From Acholoe squamosa (lineage: Eukaryota > Annelida > Polychaeta > Phyllodocida > Polynoidae): a stretch of 64,000 nt of DNA. The stretch covers positions 107,735,669-107,799,668 of the forward strand of contig OX439036.1 in assembly GCA_949317995.1 (NCBI GenBank), given 5' to 3'. The notes below the pieces were generated by a model. The model was not told the DNA's origin. It did no database searches and was given only the letters and a program-made list of their open reading frames with translations. The translations under genes were made by a program, and so were the position numbers. Positions 45,363 through 56,948 of this stretch are shown here, piece after piece (position 1 is the first letter of the stretch; each line of letters opens with the position of its first letter).

Positions 45363-45604
45363 CCGTAATCTCCCGCGTAGAAGGCGCAGCTCGCGTAGAA
45401 GGCGTCCCCCCAACTCACAGGGGGGTGTTTCACGTAGAAGGCGCCCCCCTGAGGGCAGATTTTTGCAGTTTAGTACTGTTCTATAGTAAAAATACCCCCC
45501 CTATAAGGCGCACCCCAAACTCAAGGCAATGCCCCTCCCACGTTTAAGACCCCGCAGCATTTTGTTTGGCGTAGAAGACGCGCCTTATACGCGGGAGATT
45601 ACAG
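45363..45604. mobile_element. TA-flanked MITE, 242 bp
   Basis: Termini CCGTAATCTCCCGCG and GCGGGAGATTACAG between TA dinucleotides. The interior carries GTAGAAGGCGC words and the TTTTGTTTGGCGTAGAAG segment at the right. Confidence 0.75.
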
Positions 45605-47037
45605 TATAGATTAGTACTAGAACTGCTATATTCAATGGGAGGCATTGAATACAATGTGTCTGTATTCAATGGGTGTCCGCCATCTTGGATTTTGAACAGA
45701 TCTGAGCTGTTTTTCTTAACTTAAAAACAAAATAACCCCCTAGGCCATGACATAAATGCAAATGTCCACTTCCATGGGATTTCTTACATCGTATTCCCCT
45801 CTGTGGCACTGGTCGTGGACATTTGCTTATTTATGCCATGGCTAATACCGACAACACTATAGATTTGTACTACTTACGCCGTATTCAATGTGGGGGGGAT
45901 GGAATATGATCCTGGAATATACAATGCCGCCATTTTGAAATTTATACAGAGTTAGTTACTTTTGTATTTAGGTATGGTTAGCTTCGTAGACACCACCCGC
46001 ACCATCAAAATAGGGCCACATTTTAGCTTTTCATTTCAATTTTCCTGAGAGAGAAATTCACTTCAAAACAAAAATATCCATATCTCAGCTTTTACTGTGA
46101 CTAGAAACATAATTTAAACAGCATATAAACGGTATAACGGCTTCCTTGAATGCGACAGCCCCACCTTGGTGAATACAATACCAAATTATTCACTGGTTGT
46201 GGACATTTGCTTATGTACCTTATGCCAGGTGGTTATTTTAGTACTGTCCTATAGTTTAAAGACCTCACATTAAGGCACACCCTATACCGAGGTAGAGGAT
46301 TGTCCAATGGGTGCCGCCATTGCTGAAGCTGATTAACAGTGATTATCACTGATAACAATTATCAGCTGGGTACCACTTGCCCCCTGAGAGTACTGCAGTG
46401 ACTACTTGGTGTTATTTCACTGGCTGATAATTAAACCAGCCAAGTCGGTATAAGTGAGGAATGGCAACCCTATCAGGCCTCGGGTACGGCTTATATAGGC
46501 AAAGGTTCACGAGTGTGGGGAATGTGAGAGGGTTAATTACCATATGTACAGTTCAGACCCCGTATAGCACGATGGCCATAGCGTGGAGTGTGATGTGGGA
46601 ACTGAACTGCATCCTGACCTTTTCCAAAAGTAAGGATGCGGCTTATATGCAGGTACACCGACTTACCGGATTACTTATCAGCCAATAAAATAATCCCAAC
46701 TATTCACTGCAGGCCTCTCGGGGCGGGGGGATGGTACCCATCTGATAGCTCTTATGAGTAGAATTCACTGGCCGCACCCATTGGACAATCCGCTACCTCG
46801 GTTATATGCATGGTTCTACGGTATTTTCCAACAAAATAGGAGAAGCAGACAAAAAGCATTTTGTGTACAAGGCGTCATTTAGTACCTTCATACATCAGAA
46901 ACCCAGACACATGGCTACATAAATAAGGGGCCTACAGTACAGGGTGCCGAGACAGATAATAGCATTTAGAGCTATAAAACAATTAACGGGTACCCTCAGG
47001 TAATAATAGCAAGGGGTCCTGGTCTAATGACTACATT

Positions 47038-47226
47038 ACCCCTTTAAGGGCCGCTGATGCATTAATGCATCATGCCCAATGGTCGGAATGATGCACCAAT
47101 GAAGTGATGCCGAAGTTAATTGCCAGTACTTTATTGAAGCATCATGCCGACTCTTTGGGAGTATATGTATCAACCCCTTAGGGTCTGCATTATGCACCAA
47201 TTAAGTGCTGGCGAGCAGTCTCTCAA
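47038..47226. mobile_element. Multi-hairpin MITE, partial copy
   Basis: Starts CCCCTTTAAGGGCCGCTGATGC, then GCACCAATGAAGTGATGCCG and the GTGCTGGCGAGCAGTCTC segment. The right end is missing. Confidence 0.6.
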
Positions 47227-47342
47227 GCATACTGGTTCCTGGGACTGCCATGCGCAAGCTGACATCAGTGACTTCCGGAGCTGATCTCGCCCTTTTGCTG
47301 GTTTCGGGCAGATGATGTTGTTCGGTTACAGGTACCTACTTA

Positions 47343-47564
47343 ACGTAATCTCCCGCATATAAGGCGCGTGTTATACGTGAATCAAAGACCTACTGCACCT
47401 TATAGAAGCTCCCAAAGGAGGGGTGCGCCTTATAGGCAGGGTAATTTTACCATAGAAAAGTACTAAACCCTCAAAAATCAAGCCCCAGGTGGGCCCTAAA
47501 GCTTTCTCCTCAACTCAGGGTGCGCCTTATACACGAGGTGCGCCTTATACGCGAGAGATTACGG
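47343..47564. mobile_element. TA-flanked MITE, 222 bp, GCGCCTTATA subtype
   Basis: Termini ACGTAATCTCCCGC and GCGAGAGATTACGG with TA on both sides. The internal order is the same as in 41931-42153. Confidence 0.75.
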
Positions 47565-47664
47565 TAATCACGGGAGAGATTCCGAGATCAGAACTATCAC
47601 GGTCGTGCCCATGTGATAAAGAAGAAGCCTCGCTATAACATAGTCCCTCCTATACTTTTCAAAT

Positions 47665-47896
47665 GCCTTAATGCATCATGCTAGTTGGCTGTCATGCATG
47701 ATACATGGATGCAGTGTTGGTGAGATAATCACCAGCGCTGCATTCGTGCATCATGCTGACCTTACATGGAAGATGCAGTCTAGAGTGTCGGCATGATGCA
47801 CCACACATACGTCTGCCCAGCAGCAATTCAGTGGTGCATCAAGCTGGCCAATGGGCATCATTATCCTTAAATCATTACTGGTCCTTATAGGGTTAA
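47665..47896. mobile_element. Multi-hairpin MITE, degenerate
   Basis: Facing GATGCAGTGTTGGTGAG and CACCAGCGCTGCAT arms, GTGTCGGCATGATGCACC and the right end GGTCCTTATAGGGTTAA. Confidence 0.55.
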
Positions 47897-48106
47897 AGCA
47901 CAATGCTGTCCTTGAAGGGTTAATGGCTGCATAATAAGAGCAGACAGGATTTATAAGGCTGCACATTTGTCATCAGCTGAAGTTATGTAGATTGGGGCAG
48001 GATAATAAGTAGCTAACAGATCAACTGCTGTAGCAGTGGCACAGAAAGTACTATCCCCCTTCTTGGAGACCAGTCAGCATATAGTGGAAGGCAAGGATTC
48101 TCTGTA

Positions 48107-48191
48107 GGACTTGGTGGCTCAGTGGTAGAGTGCTTGCTTTAAAAGCAAGAGGACCCGGAAGAGGACTCAGGTTCGAAACCAGGTGGGGCTT
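48107..48191 (+). repeat. tRNA-derived sequence (SINE head or tRNA pseudogene)
   Basis: A box A match TGGCTCAGTGG at 48115-48125 and a perfect box B GGTTCGAAACC at 48170-48180 form an RNA polymerase III promoter layout. CTTGC-TTTAAAA-GCAAG forms a five-pair anticodon arm whose loop would give UAA. The acceptor arm does not pair and the T-arm has a mismatch, so it is not a working tRNA. A tRNA-derived SINE is the likely origin. Confidence 0.65.
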
Positions 48192-48211
48192 AACAATTTT
48201 CACCATCCTAC

Positions 48212-48655
48212 AGAGGGGGACCAGATGGCTGCCTACACAGGGGAGACAAGATGACTGCCTACACAGGGGAGACAAGATGGCTGCCTACAAGAGGGGACAA
48301 GATGGCTGCCTACGCACAGGGGGACATGATGGCTGCCTACGCACAGGGGGGACAAGATTGCTGCCTACACACAGGGGGGACAAGATGGCTGCCTACACAG
48401 GGGAGACAAGATGGCTGCCTATGCACAGGGGGACAAGATGGCTTCCTACGCACAGGGAGGACAAGATTGCTGCCTTCACACGGGGGGACAAGGTGGCTGC
48501 CTACACACAGGGAGGGACAAGATGGCTGCCTACACAGGGGAGACAAAATGGCTGCCTACGCACAGGGGGGACAAGATGGCTGCCTACACACAGGGGGGGG
48601 GGACAAGATGGCTGCCTACACATAGGGGGGGGGGAGATGGCTGCCTACAGGTCAT
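48212..48655. repeat. Minisatellite of GACAAGATGGCTGCCTACAC units
   Basis: About 16 units of 24 to 31 bp, each with GACAAGATGGCTGCCTAC followed by a variable ACACAGGGGG run. Length varies through the G-run. It begins about 20 bp after the tRNA-like sequence. A solo relative lies at about 49127-49147. Frames through it are artefacts. Confidence 0.9.
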
Positions 48656-50950
48656 GTGGAACTAATCCATTTCCTCTATGTTTTCTATATAGCATAACAC
48701 ACAAAAACAGCCCCCCGTATTGTTCGCTGGTAATATTTTCGACCGTAGCAAGATTAAACCATCTCTCACACACGTTTTAGAATGTAGGATAGGCTTAACC
48801 CTGAAAATCCTAACTAAGGGAGCGATATGTACAGCAAGTTCCATTCCACCCTATTTTGGGCCTCAAAACCTTCATTGGCCAGATTAACATTTGCAGACCT
48901 GATAAAATCCTCAACCCCTGGCATAATATAAAAACTCATCTACTTTTCCATGTAGGAATGATTTGGGATCACTTGTGATTTTTTTTTTTTTTTTTTTTAT
49001 ATAATTTTACCAATATTTTTTGCATATGATTTCTAAGCCAATCAGCTCCCAGATCACTTTCAGTGCAGGACTGAATACCATATGACTCACGAGAGGGCAG
49101 CATTTACGTCCATGTAACCTACACACAGGGACGCGATGGCTGCCTACATTGGCTGACCAGTTACTAGGCTATACAGCAGAAAGCTGCTATGAATGAGAGA
49201 GTGGGTGAGATAAGTGCGGTAATGAATACAAGCTTTGTGCTTTGTTCTGTTAGAAACAGGGATGAAAGTCACAGAGCACAAAAATCCCTGAACTGGTCCA
49301 ATAGCGACCCACAAACCTGGGTTTTTATATGAATATATACGGCCTTGGAACTTCAAAATCCCTGGATTCAGGGAAATCCCTGAAGACTTCCATCCCTGTA
49401 GAATTATGAATAGACATAAATCTGTCTCTACACACCAAGGCTAGTCTATATGCAGAAATTCTTGATTGCATGTGGCACTTTTCTACATAGCTGGAGAGTG
49501 TTTATTTTTTCTGTCTTCTTGTATTTCTTCTTTCATTTTCATTTCTTCATACTACAGTAGATTCGATGGCCAAGTATCCTATTTGAATTGAATAACAAGG
49601 CCAACATAATTTTATCTGGTAAGAAATATGAGATAGAATCAGATGATTTGTGCAGCACTATATATGTACATGTTGTAGCCTGCTGTGACATGATGTGTCA
49701 CAACTGGGAAAGACCAACAACACAGAATAGATCTGTATCAGGGGACACACGCAATGCACGCCACACGTCATGGATGTATACCGTAATACCTCATGTATAA
49801 GGCGCACCTCAATCCAGGCAAATTGAGGACTTTAATCAGCCTTAGATACTCAGCTGGAAAAAAGCAGGCATCACTTCAAAATGCAGGAGAAATGGCATCT
49901 TTTGATGTCCAACTCCTTCCTTTTAGTCACACTTCCTGAAGAGCCTTCACTTCTTAGGGAGTGGTCATTGTTTATCGACGGGGAAGGGGTGGTGAGTTTT
50001 ACAAAAAACATTTTACACCCTGCTATTGACGGCTGTCCTTTTATTTCTTTTGCTCCTCCCCTACACCAGTGATAGGAAGATTTTTACGCCCTTCTTTGCA
50101 AAAAGAATGCAAGATTTTTCAAGCCCCCCCCCCCCACACTTAAGATGGGTCAAAAGTTTTTACGCTTCCCTAAAACCCACCACCTCCCCTGTTGATAAAT
50201 AATGGCATTTCGCTTACCCCCTCCCTCAGTCCACATGCCCCCTCCCCAGTGTCTACCAACCATGGCCAGCCTGGGGATGAGTCATTAGTTATGGCCAACT
50301 CAGCTAGGGGGCGCAACAGTCGTCCTATTGGTATTGTGTCACCCAAATGTGTGTGCTTTACTCCAGCCTGTCAACTCCCCCCCCCCCACCATTCCCCTCT
50401 ACCTTCACCCCATCTCCCCTCTCCCACTCCCTCCCACCGACCACTGTCCGTTCCATGTCCTGTCTCCTCACTTCTCAACCACCCAGTCTCTATATTGTAC
50501 AGAATCCTAGCCTTCCTTAGTTGACATAGGAGGCAAATCTACTAATTTTGATTTGTTTATCTATTTACTTATTACTGTATCGGCGTGTTTGAGCGCCGGT
50601 ATTTGAAAAAAAACGCCCGTCTTTATAAAGGGGTGCAGCCTGAAATATCTCTTAAGCACTAAAGTTGGGAGTACTGCTGTGTCTTAAAAAACCACCTGCC
50701 TTGTATAACTGCCAGGGAATCGAGGCCGCGAAATCAAAGACTTCCGGGGTGCTTGAACACGAGTATACGTTTTTTGTGTGTGTTTTTTTTTTGGCAGAGA
50801 GGGTGGGCATCATAGCTTTCATACAGGGGACCATCCCATTATTGAGGGGCAGCGCACTGGATTTGGGAAAATCACGAGGGTTGACTTTTTGGTTCCCAAT
50901 TGGAGAAAACCTCCAATTGGAGTAGAAATCACATCCCTGACCCCCCTAGA

Positions 50951-51079
50951 AACCATTAAGGGGTGCTGATGCAGGAGTGCATCATGCCTATTGTAGCATC
51001 ATGCAGACGTGTAGGAGATATCAGCCATGTAGGGTCGTCATGATACAATGGTGCTGCATCAGCGGCCCTTATAGGGTTA
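50951..51079. mobile_element. Multi-hairpin MITE, internally deleted
   Basis: Ends ACCATTAAGGGGTGCTGATGC and GCATCAGCGGCCCTTATAGGG face each other; only about 90 bp of core remain. Confidence 0.6.
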
Positions 51080-51109
51080 GAAACCATTATTAAGGGCTGA
51101 CACCGGGCT

Positions 51110-51295
51110 ACAAGAGTGAGTGAGTAATAGATGTTTAACGCCATTTCGACAGCTAAGGTCATATTTATAGAGGAAGGACATTACACAATTTCACAAAGGA
51201 ATGTGTCGGTGACCGCATATATGTGCACCACATACATCCGAGGGGATAGGAAAGAGGAGATGTAGATCATTTTAAGTGGACTAGGGAAGCCCAAG
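51110..51295. repeat. GAGTGAGTGAGT-type interspersed repeat
   Basis: Starts GAGTGAGTGAGTAATAGATG, continues TTAACGCCATTTCGACAGC, and ends GAGGGGATAGGAAAGAGG...GGGAAGCCC. Copies at 54172-54350 and, partly, 24998-25195 share the order. It resembles the tail of a non-LTR or SINE repeat type frequent in molluscs; that link is from memory. Confidence 0.6.
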
Positions 51296-51394
51296 GCTAC
51301 AAGAGAAGTGGTACCAGCAGCAACAGTACCACCACCCCCCGCCCCATCAAGGCACCCATACCACCAGCAGACCTATCAGCTGACTCAGACCCAG

Positions 51395-51450
51395 AAACAT
51401 CAGCAGCAGCAGCAGCAGCAGCAGTCGCAGCAGCAGCATCAGTAGTAGTA
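51395..51450. repeat. CAG-type trinucleotide repeat
   Basis: A run of AGCAGC triplets with TCG and ATC interruptions followed by AGTAGTAG. No exon context was recognised. Confidence 0.8.
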
Positions 51451-51712
51451 GAAAGCTGCGGCCTGGCTCCCTCCTCCCTCACAACGCTTGGATTCCCGTG
51501 TTGGCGCTCACCCACACTCATCCAAATCAAGGTATGTCCCACTATGTATCTTACATACCTCATAATCAACGCTGACACCTCAGCCATATAGGTATAGGTG
51601 ATAGAGGGGGGAGGAGGGGATATAGCACCCCCCCCCCCCCACCTCCTAGTCCCACCCCTGCGTGTCCCCATGGCTGTGTGTCCATCATGCTATATGGTGG
51701 TAGTAGCAATTC

Positions 51713-51868
51713 CAGAGGCGGATTGAGAGGGGGTGCGGGAGCCCTTTTTCCCAGTACTTAAGAGTTTAATTAGATATTTTGGACCCCAAAATTTGCTCAA
51801 AAATTGGGGGTGCGCCCCCTCCTTTAGGGCCGTGCCTCCTTCTTTTCAAATTCCCGGATCCGCCACTG
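51713..51868. mobile_element. hAT-like MITE (CAGWGGCGGAT termini), copy
   Basis: CAGAGGCGGATTGAG and GGATCCGCCACTG ends; interior shares CCCCAAAATTTGCTCAAAAA with 8203-8359. Confidence 0.65.
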
Positions 51869-52011
51869 AGTTCAGGGTATTAGTAGCAGTAGTATCAGGC
51901 AAGATGCCATGTCACCCTGATGGGACGTCAAGCCTGCTGCAGGGTCAGGGTTCAATGCTGTACCATCACACAACATTTGTATATACACCTCCTTTTGGTT
52001 GTGGGAGACTG

Positions 52012-52242
52012 TAACCCTTTCAGTGCCGCTAATGCATTCATGCATCATGCCCATTGGTCGGCATGATGCATGAATGCAGCCCTGGTGATATTCAAGCATC
52101 ATGTCGACCCTACAGGGTTGATATACAATGTACCCGGAGGCTCGTCATGATGCTGGCGACCAGTCTCGCCAGCACTTTATTGGAGCATCATGACGACCAT
52201 TGAGCATGATACACTTCTCCATTAGCGGCCCTTAAAGGGTTA
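52012..52242. mobile_element. Multi-hairpin MITE, complete ends
   Basis: Left end TAACCCTTTCAGTGCCGCTA and right end TTAGCGGCCCTTAAAGGGTTA are inverted complements. Between them are GCATGATGCATGAATGCAGC, facing GCTGGCGACCAG and TCTCGCCAGCA arms, and GCATCATGACGACC. 231 bp. Confidence 0.7.
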
Positions 52243-52778
52243 ATACCATAGTACTCACAACATTCTGTATGGATCTTCTGAAGTTTGATTTGGTTGATTT
52301 TACTTCTACTATAACTGTAATTGAAATTTAGCAGAGAAACTGCGTTTTTTTAGACATAAAGTCCTTTCTTTGCTCAGTTTGGATGGATATTTAAAAGCTG
52401 CTTGTCCCAAAAAAAAACAGCTAGATGGGTATTTATATGCTGCTTGCCAGACACAGCAATGATCATAACTATGGATGAGTGAATCTATGAGACGAATGAT
52501 CAAATCTATGAGGAGGGATGAGAGAGAAAACCGCTTATGGGGACTGTACGCACTGTAAAAAGAATGCCATCAAAATAAGGGCGGAATCCTCGTCTCAAAG
52601 TTGCCAGAGATCCTTTGTTATTTCACAGAGATTCCTTGTACCACCATACTGCCATCTGGGGATTTTTGTAAAAACTACACTGGTTCACTGCAATATGAGT
52701 ATGGTGGTTCAGTTTTAATAGGATCCCAGGTAGATTCACCAGTTACTTTTTACAGTGTTAGGATGTATCATGTTCTCC

Positions 52779-53312
52779 AGGGGCGTAGGCCTGAGTATGT
52801 CTGGGCCCCCCCCCAAAAAAAAAAAATTGCCAAGAATCCATAATAAATTGAACAAGCAGCTAAAAATTTGCATCTCAATTAGAATGATATACCGTAATCT
52901 CCCGCGTATAAGACGCGCTGCGCGTATAAGACGCACCCCAAACTCAGCACATGCATTTTCACGTATAAGACGCACATTTTAAGGATGGAATTTGTAAGAT
53001 TAGTACATTTCTATAGTAAAATTACCCCTCGTATAAGACGCACCCCCAACTTGAAGAAATCCTATAAGACTCACAATGCATTTGTTTGGCCTAGAGGACG
53101 CGTCTTATACGCGGGAGATTACGGTAGTAATGGAGTAAGAAAAATGGAGGCCTGGGCCTTAAATCACATCTAAAATTCATCAAAAATTACTTTTCTATAC
53201 AAATTTTATATAGGTATGTATAAGTGCCATTGCGCTTGAGCTGACAATTCAAGGTTGTCAAGATAGGGCCCCCTCTGGCCCCCCCCCAATGAAGATTTGC
53301 TTCCTACGCCTC
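52779..53312. mobile_element. hAT-like element with 8-bp duplication and nested 233-bp MITE
   Basis: The ends read AGGGGCGTAGG and CCTACGCCTCT. TGTTCTCC lies at 52771-52778 and again at 53313-53320, an 8-bp target duplication as expected for hAT. At 52892-53124 it carries an intact 233-bp TA-flanked MITE (reverse orientation), so the hAT-like element inserted first. Confidence 0.8.
52892..53124 (-). mobile_element. 233-bp TA-flanked MITE copy (nested)
   Basis: Termini CCGTAATCTCCCGCG and CGCGGGAGATTACGG, perfectly complementary, between TA dinucleotides, exactly 233 bp, inside the hAT-like element 52779-53312. Confidence 0.88.
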
Positions 53313-53426
53313 TGTTCTCCATCTAGAGAGTACACTGGTCTCTGTGCAACACCGTGGAGTGAGTGGTCGTGTTGAGGAGGGGGAGAAGTGTGCAATACCG
53401 AAATGTGCCAACTCCTGCAGGGACCA

Positions 53427-53645
53427 TTAACCCTTTCACACTTTAAGGGCCCCTACAATGCACTTATGCATCACACCAATTAGTTTTCATGATACATAGA
53501 TGTTAACCCTACAGGGCTGAAATCCTCCTGGAGGGTCGCCGCGATGCTCTAATGGAGTGCTAGTGAGAAGACGCGCCAGCACTTCATCTGAGCACCATGC
53601 CAGGGCATCACGCCGACCAATGGGCATACTGAATGCACTACTTAT
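53427..53645. mobile_element. Multi-hairpin MITE, degenerate
   Basis: TTAACCCTTTCACACTTTAAGGG start, GGAGGGTCGCCGCGATGC, facing GTGCTAGTGAGAAG and CGCGCCAGCAC segments, and GCATCACGCCGACCAATGGGC. Confidence 0.5.
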
Positions 53646-54650
53646 TAAATACAGTACAGGGTTCTCCAAAGGTTGAAAAAGCACACACGTCATTTATTGT
53701 CGGACAAGTGCTGGGCCAAGTGAAGTTTGGCGTTGCAAGCAAAACACGTTGTCACTAGCAAAGCCAAGAAAGTTTTTGAAAATTTAGAAGCAAAATGGTG
53801 CATTCTAAGGGTTTTTATTGAACATTGCTTGAAATTTTGTATAACTTTTGTTCTAATGGACCGATTTACAAAATTGAAAAAAACCATAGAAAGCTCACAG
53901 AGAGCTGGAAGCACACAGGCGGCCCATTTCCAGGTAAAGCACACAGGCGGCAGGCAAAAGCACACGGGCGGCCTGCCTGTGCGGCACTTACAGGGTTTAA
54001 GTGTACAAAACCCTGGAGTAACCATTAACCGTTCAAGAACAAAATGATGCCCGCAAGGGTTCTTCTTTTTATGATCATGATGCTGATGCATTTTGCTGAG
54101 CCTAGAGCGTACCAGCCTACACATATGACTTAGACTATGAACAGAGTCCAAACCTGTGAGCTACTTAATATGAGTGAGTGAGTAATATATGTTTAACGCC
54201 ATTTCGACAGCTAAGGTCATATTCCTGCCGTGAACTATGTTACACAATTTCACAGAGGAATGTGTTGGTGCCCACACATATGAGCAGGACACACATCTGA
54301 GGGGATAGGAAAGAGGAGATATAGTGGATTCACAGGGCTAGGGAAGCCCGTGAGCAACATAGAGGGCTGCAATACGAAAATGTGCATTCAAGTCCAAAGC
54401 CATCCATCAATAGTTTAATATTGGTATGTAAAGGGAAAAGGTTTGCTTTGAATATACTCTAAGTCCATGTTGAGTCTAGTAATCTAATACATGAGGGGGG
54501 GGGGTCTGGTAATATCTATGAACAAAGACCAATAGATCACTTGTCTTAGACACATGTGATGGAGATATATGAAAAAGGTACATTGGATTGTGCTTTCTAG
54601 TATTCTTCTATCTTGACATATATTCTACTCTGACATGGGAGATGCTGGCG

Positions 54651-54856
54651 TTAACCCTTTAAGGGCCATTGATGCAAGTACCTCATAATAGCTACATTCA
54701 TATATATGCAGAACCTTCAAGGTTGATACACTCCCGAAGGGTTGGCATGATGCACAAATGAAGTGCTGGCGTGTAGACTCCCCAGCACTTCATTGGTGCA
54801 TCATGACGACCAATGGTCATGATGCACTCCTGCATCAGCGGCCTTAAAGGGTTAAC
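54651..54856. mobile_element. Multi-hairpin MITE, complete ends
   Basis: The ends GTTAACCCTTTAAGGGCC and GGCCTTAAAGGGTTAAC face each other. Facing CAAATGAAGTGCTGGCG and CCAGCACTTCATTGGTG arms are inside. TTAA at both outer edges could be target duplication or element end. Confidence 0.7.
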
Positions 54857-55077
54857 GCTATTGGCCATGTATCAAGATGTACCGTGGTGAAACAAACAGA
54901 GAGTGAAGGATGACACATGGACAATTTGGTCGCGGGATGTTCTCAACAGGCTTCATCATAATCAAATTTAACCTATGATAAAAGGCCTTGAGACGTGGTT
55001 CGAAAAGTATTCAATTAACAGAAAGTTGAAAGTTGCTGCTAATCATATATGAGTGTGCATATGTTACCAGTTGTCCC

Positions 55078-55350
55078 TTTTACCATATTAGGACATGGAG
55101 GGTGTGATTGACGGCTGTGTTTGACCATATGAGGATGGAGGGTGTGATTGGCAGCCGTCTTTTTCACCATATTAGGACATGGAGGGTATGATTAACAGCT
55201 GTCTGTTTTACCATATTAGGACATGGAGGGGGTGATTGACAGCTGTCTCTTTTACCATATTAGGACATGGAGGGGGTGATTGACAGCCGTCTGTTTCACC
55301 ATATTAGGACATGGAGGGTGTGATTGACAGCCGTCTGTTTCACCATATTA
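55078..55350. repeat. Minisatellite of about 46 bp, six units
   Basis: Units contain ACCATATTAGGACATGGAGG, TGTGATTGACAGCCGTC and TGTTTC. Six copies with small length differences. Confidence 0.85.
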
Positions 55351-55352
55351 GT

Positions 55353-56948
55353 ATGATATACCATTTTATTATTCCATAAATTCTAACATATTATTGTATT
55401 AATCAAAGAATATCTATGAAATTAATACATAGGTTGGTTCTAAGAGCTATAAGAGCGCTCAAACTTTATATAAGAGCGTTCATGCCCCACTGCACACCAG
55501 CCACAGTCAGTTAGACAGAGTTTATGACATCAAAGGCTCCGACCTAATGGTTCACTGCACAATATAATAAGAAGAAGGGTCTCAGTGTGCGACCTCATGG
55601 TTCAATGCACAAATTAATAACTTGTAAGTGAATGCAACCGGCCGTCACGGGTGCCTGAGCACCGCTGACGCCGTCATGAGTGTCTGAGCACTCTAATAAC
55701 TGAACAATGGGTTACATAAGCACGACGCCATAACCGTCCGGTCGCTCTAGCGTCGCTCCTGAGCGAGCTAGGTCAAATATCAAAGCATTTATGGAAAGCC
55801 CATAATTAGACGGTCAAAATGAGCCCAAGATCAAGGCGGAACTCCCATTATTAAGGAAGTTATGTCATGGAGACTGAAAGGAGCTCCGAGTTCCCTACAG
55901 ACAAACCGGCGGGAGTTACGCGCCTATCCAGCGGGCATTATAAACTTGGCATATTCAACTCCGCGCATGCGCGAAATGGCGGTTATAAACGCATAAACGA
56001 CCGAGTTATGAGGGTCTGAAGATGCAGAACCGACCAAGACAAAGGGGGACACAGTGGCGTCCATGGGGGTCCTTTGTCCCCCTGTGACACATGAAAGACT
56101 CCCCTCAAACAATTGTAGAGTTAGGCAGATGCTGCTGGCTCCAGTCAGTCTGGAGGTGCTTTTCCAAGATTTGCTACAAATAGCCTGTCTGCACCTCCAG
56201 GAAGGCAGATCACCAAGAACCACTCTAGAGGTAACATCTCCAGTCATCTCCTGCTACCTGCTATACCACTGCACTATGGTGAAACTATGCTAAACAGGCA
56301 TTGGTTTCTATCATTAGTGGCCAGGGGCTATCTCCTTCAAGACTTCCACCAGAGGGTAAAGTTATTCATTATTACATTATTCCTCTAAGCAGCAGGTCAG
56401 GAGCTAGGTGTGGGAACCCACCTAGAAATATGCTGGACACTGTATTATTAATACCTCACAGGTGGAGTGGAACTGAACATTGTACTTCATAAATTACTGT
56501 ATGTTTACTGTATGTACAAATTACCTACATACTAACTACTGTATGATTGATATTTCTTACATGTTGCCTAAAGCTGAATAAACCAGTGATAACTGGAAAT
56601 AACACTATTTATATGAGCCTGATGTATTTACTCCATACACCACTAGTCATATGATATTTCTCATATGACAACTTGATCATGCCAATTACTAGTATGACAA
56701 AGTGGTGGAGAACATCCTACTAAGATCCCATCTCTCACAGGCTCATAAAAATTAAATTACGTAGTCAGGGGCCTGCTGAAGAGGTCTCCCTCCCACCTAG
56801 ATCTAGGAGGCCCACAGGAGGCAAACCAGCCTCCAATACAACAGACCCACACTCAGTAGACCCCACACCTCCCACCCTGTCTACTCTGGGAACAACCAGT
56901 TCTCAGGGATCCAACATTTCCCAGGGATCTCTACAGGACGCTCAACTC
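55353..56948 (+). other. Probable 5' LTR and leader of element 2, boundaries uncertain
   Basis: Upstream of gag. It contains a TATA-like TATATAAG at 55467-55474, a TCAGTT initiator-like word about 40 nt on, and a poly(A) signal AATAAA at 56577-56582. TATGACA (ends 56699) followed after AAG by TGGTGGAGAACATCC (56703) could be the LTR end and primer-binding site. No ATG occurs between 56708 and the gag start. Because no matching 3' LTR is visible, the left edge cannot be placed. Confidence 0.45.

Larger units (their letters stand above)
42994..55350. other. Repeat-rich region upstream of RTEL1 exons
   Basis: No exon recognised. The part 43150-44190 holds a degenerate CAGTGGCGGAT-type element near 43270-43405, then nothing identifiable. 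44420-45360 and 48660-50060 also show no assignable feature beyond poly-T runs. MITEs, minisatellites and microsatellites are listed separately. An RTEL1 exon hidden here cannot be excluded. Confidence 0.5.

Noticed and set aside
48107..48191. Functional tRNA gene
   Set aside because: Boxes A and B and an anticodon arm are present, but the acceptor arm does not pair and the variable region is irregular.
48130..48780. 216-codon frame with repeated DGCLRTGG-like peptides
   Set aside because: It runs through the GACAAGATGGCTGCC minisatellite in more than one frame.
53690..54151. Open frames around 53700-54150 as a gene
   Set aside because: Both strands have frames of similar length and the sequence carries repeated ACACAGGCGGC words; no conserved domain recognised.
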